Part shown: piece after piece, positions 59,420-64,000 of the stretch
Position numbering within the stretch: the stretch's first letter is position 1
Layout of the letters: each line of letters opens with the position of its first letter
NCBI RefSeq assembly: GCF_023701745.1
Contig: NZ_JAJOZB010000001.1
Span: 2,734,501 to 2,798,500 of the forward strand
Length of the DNA: 64,000 bases
Origin: Streptomyces sp. RKAG293
Lineage (GTDB): Bacteria; Actinomycetota; Actinomycetes; Streptomycetales; Streptomycetaceae
Direction: 5' to 3'
Made by a program: the position numbers and the translations under genes
Notes under the pieces: model-generated
The model's input: the letters and a program-made list of their open reading frames with translations, nothing else
Databases searched by the model: none
What the model was told of the DNA's origin: nothing

Positions 59420-59932
59420 TCAATTGGCCTTCTGCTGCGGCAGGGCCGGGGGCAGGTTCGGGGGCCGGGTCGGGGGCAGGCCGTCGCGCAGTTCCGCGGG
59501 CAGGGTGGGCTGGAGCACCAGCATCCGTTCCACCAGGCGCAGGAACATCCCGGCGGCGCGCAGCAGATCGTCCGCGTCCCGCCAGGTGGCGGCGCCTTCT
59601 ATGCCGGCTTCTGCGCGGGCCCGGCGGCGGGCGCCGTACTCGAACATGGCGCTCCACTCGCTGAGCTCCGGCGCGACTTCGGGCAGCACCTCCCAGGCGC
59701 TGCGTATCCGCTGTCGCCGTCTGGGGCCCGGCTCGGGACGGCCCCGCACGGCCAGCACCGCCGCCGCGGTCCGCAGGGCGGCGAGGTGGGCGGTGGCGTA
59801 GCGCTCGTTGGGGGTTTCCAGGACGGCCGCCTCGTCGAGTCCGAGGTGGGCCTGGGTGAGCAGGTCGAGCGCGGCGGGCGGAGCCGCCGCACGGCGCAGC
59901 ACGGGATGGATGTCGCTTACGTGAGCAGCCAT
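59420..59932 (-). CDS. SAV_6107-type HEPN-domain protein
   Basis: This 170-aa helical protein (HEPN-like) contains NERYATAHLAALRTAAAVLAV, then YGARRRARAEAG and a C-terminal Pro-rich tail. HEPN proteins are often RNA-directed nucleases or toxin parts, but the R-x4-6-H catalytic motif is not obvious here, and no antitoxin gene adjoins. ATG 59932 with GGAGG upstream is preferred to the in-frame ATG at 59971. Confidence 0.75.
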   Translation of the reverse strand: MAAHVSDIHPVLRRAAAPPAALDLLTQAHLGLDEAAVLETPNERYATAHLAALRTAAAVLAVRGRPEPGPRRRQRIRSAWEVLPEVAPELSEWSAMFEYGARRRARAEAGIEGAATWRDADDLLRAAGMFLRLVERMLVLQPTLPAELRDGLPPTRPPNLPPALPQQKAN

Positions 59933-60074
59933 GACGAGCCTCCTGTCTTCGTACGACACATAGTGGGGCACACCACTGACAATCGGCCTTGACCTGCGGA
60001 TATGCCCCTAGCACAGGTGTTCGCCACCCCCCACGGCGGGTCCCTCCCCGCGATGCTGCATACTTATCTTTTGT

Positions 60075-60088
60075 ACTGACCAGTCAGT
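60075..60088. promoter_or_regulatory. Candidate TetR operator
   Basis: ACTGAC-CA-GTCAGT is an inverted repeat with 6-bp arms. It starts 5 nt after TATCTT (60065-60070), a possible -10, and 20 nt before the GTG of the ABC gene. It would therefore cover the transcription start. The operon ends in a tetR-type gene, so autorepression is likely. Confidence 0.6.
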
Positions 60089-60108
60089 TCAAAAGAGGAG
60101 AGTGACTC

Positions 60109-60864
60109 GTGATCACCGCGGAGGGGTACGGGCTGCGCGGCCCGCGTGGGCGGGTGTTCGGGGATGTGTCGTTCAGCGCGCCCGCCGGCACGCTGATCGC
60201 CGTCGAGGGCCCGTCGGGCACCGGCCGCACCTGCCTGATGCTGGCGCTCACCGGACGCATGAAGGCCACCGAAGGGCACGCGGAGGTCCACGGACACCCG
60301 CTCCCCCAGCGCATGCCCGCCGTGCGCCGGATCAGTGCTCTCGGTCCCGTCGACGGCATCTCCGCCCTCGAACCGGCCCTCACCGTCGCCGAGCACCTGC
60401 GCGAGAGGGTGCTGCTGCAGCGCAGGTTCGCCTCCCGCGCCGCACGCGACCGCGCCGATGTGGCGGCGGCTCTGAAGGCCGCGGGACTCGAGCTGGACTC
60501 GCTGGTCAAGGGCGAGCGGACGGCCGTACGCGATCTGGAACGGCTGGAGGCACTGCGGCTGGGCGTCGCCCTCGCACTGCTGCCGCGGCCGCGGGTGCTG
60601 GGGATCGACGACGTCGACCACAAGCTCGGCGACACCGACCGCGAGCTGGCCTGGTCGATGCTGCGCTCGGTGGCCGACGCGGGCACCACCGTCCTCGGCG
60701 TCTGCACCAGGGCGCCGGAGGACGCGCTCGTGGTCCCCACCCGGGCCGCCAGCACCGCCGCGCAGGGCACCACCGCCGACGCGACCGCCGACCTGACCGC
60801 CGATGCGACCGAAGAGACCGAAGAGGGGGCCGTCGATGCGTACACCGAAGCTCGCCGCGCTTGA
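60109..60864 (+). CDS. Degenerate ABC-type ATPase domain protein
   Basis: This 251-aa protein has an ABC fold but weakened motifs. Walker A reads GPSGTGRT with Arg 40 in place of the invariant Lys, the signature region (LERLEALRLGVAL) lacks LSGGQ, and Walker B is VLGIDDVD with Asp where the catalytic Glu belongs. The C-terminus is an Ala/Thr/Glu-rich tail (about 40 residues). It could bind nucleotide without hydrolysing it. GTG 60109 follows AGAGGAG. It overlaps the YhgE gene by 29 nt. Confidence 0.75.
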   Translation: MITAEGYGLRGPRGRVFGDVSFSAPAGTLIAVEGPSGTGRTCLMLALTGRMKATEGHAEVHGHPLPQRMPAVRRISALGPVDGISALEPALTVAEHLRERVLLQRRFASRAARDRADVAAALKAAGLELDSLVKGERTAVRDLERLEALRLGVALALLPRPRVLGIDDVDHKLGDTDRELAWSMLRSVADAGTTVLGVCTRAPEDALVVPTRAASTAAQGTTADATADLTADATEETEEGAVDAYTEARRA

Positions 60865-62953
60865 GCTGAAGAAGTTCGGCCGGGGCCGGCTGCCGAGGGC
60901 GGCCATGGCCGCCCTCCTGCTGCTGCCGCTGCTCTACGGCGCCCTGTACCTATGGTCCTTCTGGGACCCGTACGGGCGGCTCGACAAGATCCCCGTCGCC
61001 CTGGTGAACGCCGACCGCGGCGCGACCGCCGGCGGCAAGAAGATCGCGGCGGGCGACGAACTCGCCGCCAAGCTGCACGACACGGCCACCTTCGACTGGC
61101 AGGAGACGGACTCCGCCGACGCCACGAAGGGCCTGGAGAACGGCTCGTACTACCTGACGCTCACCATCCCCGCCGACTTCAGCGAGCGGATCGCGTCCAG
61201 CTCGGGCAGCCACCCGGAGACCGGCGCCCTGCAGGTGCGCACCAACGACTCCAACAACTACATCGTCGGACAGATCTCCCGCAGTGTGTTCTCGCAGGTC
61301 AGGGCCGCCACCTCGGCCGGTGCGTCACGCGGCTTCTACGACCGGATCTTCGTGTCGTTCGCCGATCTGCACGACAAGACGCAGCAGGCCGCCCAGGGCG
61401 CGTCCGACGTGGCCGGCGGCGCCGGCAGCGCCGAGCAGGGCTCCAAGGAGCTCGGCTCCGGCATCCGCAAGGCCGAGCAGGGCGCGGGCCGGCTCGCCGC
61501 GGGTCTCAAGGACGCCAGGAAGGGCAGCGGCGAGCTGGCCACCGGTCTCACCACGCTCGACTCCGGCGCGGGCCAGGTCGCGTCCGGTACCCAGCGGCTC
61601 GTGGACGCGGTGAACGGCGCCTCCGACAAGATCGCGTTCGTGAAGGCCCACACCCGGGAGATCGGCGAGGCCTCCCGGATCGTCGCCGACGGATCGCAGG
61701 CGATCAAGGACCATCTGGACACGATCGCCGTGCTGGCGCCGGACGCCGCCAAGGCGTCCAGGACCGCCGCCGACCTCGTACGGCAGCAGTACACGAAGCA
61801 GTGCGCCGCCGCCCCGGCCACCGGAGACTGCGTCGCGCTGAAGCGCGCCGCCGACAAGGCGGCCGAGGCCGCGACACTGGCCGAGCGGCTCAACGCGCAG
61901 GTCAGCGGGCCCGCGTCGTTCGACCAGCTCGCCACCGACCTCGGCAAGCTGCACGACTACGCCCAGGAACTCGCCAGCGCCGCACCGCATCTGTCCTCGG
62001 ACATCAACGGTGCCGTGAAGGACATCGACCGGCTCAACACCGGGGCCCACCAGGTCGCCTCCGGCGCCCACACGGCGGCCGGCGGCGCCCGCACCCTCGA
62101 CAAGGGCATCGGCACCCTCTCCCAGGGCGCCGACACCCTCAGCGGCGGCATGTACCAGCTCGCCACCGGCAGCAACCGGCTCACCACCGGTCTGACGCAG
62201 CTCACCACCGGCAGCGGGCAGCTCGCCACCGGTCTGCACGAGGGCGTCGACAAGATCCCGGACTACGACGCCCAGGAGCGCGACGCGCGCACCGCGGTGA
62301 TGGCCGACCCCGTACAGCTCGCCTCGCAGTCCCTGCACCAGGCGTCCAACTACGGGGAGGGGCTCGCCCCGTACTTCATCCCGCTCTCCCTGTGGGTCGG
62401 CGCGATGGTCGGCTACATGCTCTTCCAGCCGATGAACCGCCGGGCGCTCGCCGCCGGGGCCGCGTCCTGGCGGATAGCGCTGGCCGGCTGGCTGCCGGTG
62501 GCCGCGGTCGGGGTGGCACAGGTGCTGGCGCTGATGTCGGTGCTGCACTGGGTGGTCGGGCTGCAGATGGCCCGCGCCGCCGGCACGATCGGCTTCCTGC
62601 TGCTGGCCGCGGCCTGCTTCGCCGCCATCATCCAGTTCCTGGGCGCCCGGTTCGGCCCGGCGGGACGGGTGCTCACCCTGGCGATGCTGATGCTGCAGCT
62701 GACCTCGGCGGGCGGCACCTATCCGGTGCAGACCAGCCCCGGCTTCTTCGGTGCCATCCACCCGTTCCTGCCCATGAGCTACGTCGTCGAGGGGCTCCGC
62801 CACCTGATCACCGGCGGCGGGCTCTGGCCGGTCTGGCGGGCCTGCCTGGTGCTCCTGGCCTTCACCGGCGCCGCGCTGGCGCTCACCACCCTGACGGCCC
62901 GCGCCAAGCAGGTGTGGACCGTGGACCGGCTGCACCCGGAGCTGACCCTGTGA
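60836..62953 (+). CDS. YhgE/Pip-family membrane protein
   Basis: This 705-aa protein has one N-terminal helix (AAMAALLLLPLLYGALYLW), then a long extracytoplasmic region. The latter is rich in alternating Gly/Ala/Thr/Leu heptads (LATGLTTLDSGAGQVASG, LTTGLTQLTTGSGQLATGL), typical of YhgE/Pip. Five or so C-terminal helices follow, like an ABC-2 permease. ATG 60836 follows AGAGGGGG. With the ABC-like protein it may form an exporter or secretion complex. Family members are linked to phage receptor and type VII-like functions in other bacteria. Confidence 0.88.
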   Translation: MRTPKLAALELKKFGRGRLPRAAMAALLLLPLLYGALYLWSFWDPYGRLDKIPVALVNADRGATAGGKKIAAGDELAAKLHDTATFDWQETDSADATKGLENGSYYLTLTIPADFSERIASSSGSHPETGALQVRTNDSNNYIVGQISRSVFSQVRAATSAGASRGFYDRIFVSFADLHDKTQQAAQGASDVAGGAGSAEQGSKELGSGIRKAEQGAGRLAAGLKDARKGSGELATGLTTLDSGAGQVASGTQRLVDAVNGASDKIAFVKAHTREIGEASRIVADGSQAIKDHLDTIAVLAPDAAKASRTAADLVRQQYTKQCAAAPATGDCVALKRAADKAAEAATLAERLNAQVSGPASFDQLATDLGKLHDYAQELASAAPHLSSDINGAVKDIDRLNTGAHQVASGAHTAAGGARTLDKGIGTLSQGADTLSGGMYQLATGSNRLTTGLTQLTTGSGQLATGLHEGVDKIPDYDAQERDARTAVMADPVQLASQSLHQASNYGEGLAPYFIPLSLWVGAMVGYMLFQPMNRRALAAGAASWRIALAGWLPVAAVGVAQVLALMSVLHWVVGLQMARAAGTIGFLLLAAACFAAIIQFLGARFGPAGRVLTLAMLMLQLTSAGGTYPVQTSPGFFGAIHPFLPMSYVVEGLRHLITGGGLWPVWRACLVLLAFTGAALALTTLTARAKQVWTVDRLHPELTL

Positions 62954-62987
62954 GACGGGGCCGCCCCGGGCAGGGACAATCGACGCC

Positions 62988-63602
62988 ATGACCACCGCAC
63001 GTCGTCAGGCCACGCGGCAGAAGCTCTACGAGGCCGCCGTCACACTCATCGCCGAGCAGGGCTTCTCCGCCACCACGGTGGAGGAGATCGCCGAGCGGGC
63101 CGGCGTCGCCAAGGGCACCGTCTACTACAACTTCGCCAGCAAGAACGAGTTGTTCGAGCAGCTGCTCCAGCACGGTGTCGGGCTGCTCACCGTCTCGCTG
63201 CGGGACGCGGCGGACGAGGTGGCCGCGCGCGGCGGCACCCGGGTCGACGCGCTGGACGCGCAGATCCGGGCCGGGCTGGCGTTCATCGCCCGCTACCCGT
63301 CCTTCACCCAGCTGTACGTCGCCGAGTTGTGGCGGACCAACCGCGCCTGGCAGGACACGCTGATGATGGTCCGCCGGGAGGCGGTCGCGGTGGTGGAGAA
63401 GGTGCTGCGCGAGGCGGTGGACAACGGGGAGCTCAGCGACGAGATCGACGTCCCGCTCACCGCGTCCGCGCTCTTCGGGATGGTGCTGGTCGCCGCCCTG
63501 GACTGGCAGGCGTTCCAGTCGCACCGCAGCATCGACGACGTGCACTCCGCCCTGTCCCGGCTGCTGCAGGGCCGGGTCAGCGGCGACTCCCGGCGGACAT
63601 GA
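62988..63602 (+). CDS. TetR/AcrR-family regulator
   Basis: This 204-aa repressor has an N-terminal helix-turn-helix (LYEAAVTLIAEQGFSATTVE, then EIAERAGVAKGTVYYNFASK) and a helical ligand-binding C-domain. It lies 34 nt after the YhgE gene. It probably binds the palindrome at 60075-60088 upstream of its operon. ATG 62988 has only weak RBS evidence (GGGACA). Confidence 0.9.
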   Translation: MTTARRQATRQKLYEAAVTLIAEQGFSATTVEEIAERAGVAKGTVYYNFASKNELFEQLLQHGVGLLTVSLRDAADEVAARGGTRVDALDAQIRAGLAFIARYPSFTQLYVAELWRTNRAWQDTLMMVRREAVAVVEKVLREAVDNGELSDEIDVPLTASALFGMVLVAALDWQAFQSHRSIDDVHSALSRLLQGRVSGDSRRT

Positions 63603-63603
63603 C

Positions 63604-63686
63604 GGGATCGGGATGGCTGAGCGGACCTGAGTGAGCGCTGTTCTGGCACGTCCCGATCCCCCTTCGGACCGTGCCAGAACAGCGCT
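63604..63686 (+). promoter_or_regulatory. Terminator-like hairpin with potential H-type pseudoknot
   Basis: A 17-bp stem (AGCGCTGTTCTGGCACG, 63634-63650, with 63670-63686) closes a 19-nt loop. The first 10 nt of that loop, TCCCGATCCC (63651-63660), exactly complement GGGATCGGGA (63604-63613) just after the tetR stop. The two stems abut without a gap. It is at least a terminator, and may fold as a pseudoknot. Confidence 0.6.
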
Positions 63687-63896
63687 ACCCGTACACCCCC
63701 GTTACGTCCGGGCCGCCCCTGCTCCGCCGCCCCGTGTCGGCGGTACCGGCGCCGCGCCCGTCCCTGCCCCTACCTTCCCCCGAACGGGGGCCGCCGCCCA
63801 TCCGCGCTCCTACTCAAGTCTTCGTCTAGGTACCGGTACTCATAACTGCGTGGTTTCGCCCCCGCCCCCTGTGGACGGTTCGCTACGATCCGGATC
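63687..63896. other. Intergenic stretch before the DUF4126 gene
   Basis: This 210-nt GC-rich stretch holds no credible gene. TACGAT at 63884-63889 is a possible -10, ending 7 nt before the ATG at 63897. Nothing else is recognised. Confidence 0.5.
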
Positions 63897-64000
63897 ATGT
63901 CGGTACTTCCGCTCGTGTTCACCAGCGGCTGGGCGAGCGGGATCAACGCCTACGCCGTGGTGTTCCTGCTCGGCCTGATGGGGGCGACCGGGGTCACCGA
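63897..64000 (+). CDS. DUF4126-type membrane protein, 3' partial
   Basis: Only the first 34 codons are in the window (MSVLPLVFTSGWASGINAYA, then VVFLLGLMGATGVT). They match the N-terminal helix of DUF4126 proteins, which are small integral membrane proteins of unknown role. TACGAT 7 nt upstream and no RBS suggest a leaderless message. Confidence 0.7.
   Translation, partial: MSVLPLVFTSGWASGINAYAVVFLLGLMGATGVT

Noticed and set aside
59420-59932. HEPN/MNT toxin-antitoxin pair
   Set aside because: There is no nucleotidyltransferase gene beside it, and the HEPN catalytic motif is not evident.

Overview
The window is a chromosomal core segment of a high-GC actinomycete, almost certainly Streptomyces or a close relative. 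The evidence is the strong third-position GC bias, frequent GTG starts, many 1- and 4-nt stop/start overlaps (ATGA, GTGA, TGATG), and a division and cell-wall (dcw) cluster that runs into sepF, YggT, divIVA and a T-box-controlled ileS. No prophage, complete insertion sequence, CRISPR array, tRNA or rRNA was seen. One 166-bp palindrome-ended element looks like a MITE.

Layout. 1-1510: a 5'-truncated proline/glycine-rich septum-formation-type membrane protein with an apparent frameshift, then a TIGR03085-family protein. 1507-1672: the MITE-like element. 1695-6068: a LysR regulator divergent from sdhCAB (succinate dehydrogenase). 6082-11792, minus strand: the histidine operon hisD-hisC-hisB-(50-aa membrane protein)-hisH-priA-ridA-hisF, with nearly every gene overlapping the next. 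11925-15056: a beta-helix-like membrane protein, a Lon-N domain protein, a YbaK deacylase and a 24-aa gene resembling ribosomal protein bL37. 15090-19205, minus strand: a DUF2567 protein, an ABC exporter and an NYN-domain protein. 19416-25795: mixed single genes (small charged protein, DUF2252 kinase-like protein, DsbA-like protein, secreted M43 metalloprotease, dienelactone hydrolase, MscS channel). 25826-30221, minus strand: antiporter, GNAT, rluD, lspA and DksA-like genes. 30484-33928: ileS behind a T-box leader. 34124-52027, minus strand: the cluster from mraZ through ftsZ to divIVA. 52323-57859: carbonic anhydrase and a MoxR/DUF58/transglutaminase operon. 57965-59932, minus strand: DUF3040, methyltransferase and HEPN genes. 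60109-63602: a degenerate ABC ATPase, a YhgE/Pip membrane protein and a TetR regulator. 63897-end: the start of a DUF4126 gene.

How the genes work together. The dcw block makes lipid-linked peptidoglycan precursor (murE, murF, mraY, murD, murG), polymerises it at the septum (ftsW, ftsI, ftsL, ftsQ), places the Z-ring (ftsZ, sepF) and directs polar growth (divIVA). The usual pgeF gene between ftsZ and yggS appears to be missing. The most informative regulatory signals are four 10-bp-phased TGG repeats over the mraZ promoter, a palindrome at the predicted ftsZ transcription start, a T-N11-A palindrome between lysR and sdhC, a palindrome over the his promoter, the ileS T-box, a TetR-type palindrome upstream of the ABC/YhgE/TetR operon, and a potential H-type pseudoknot after tetR. 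Several genes have a TANNNT hexamer 6-8 nt before the start codon and look leaderless.
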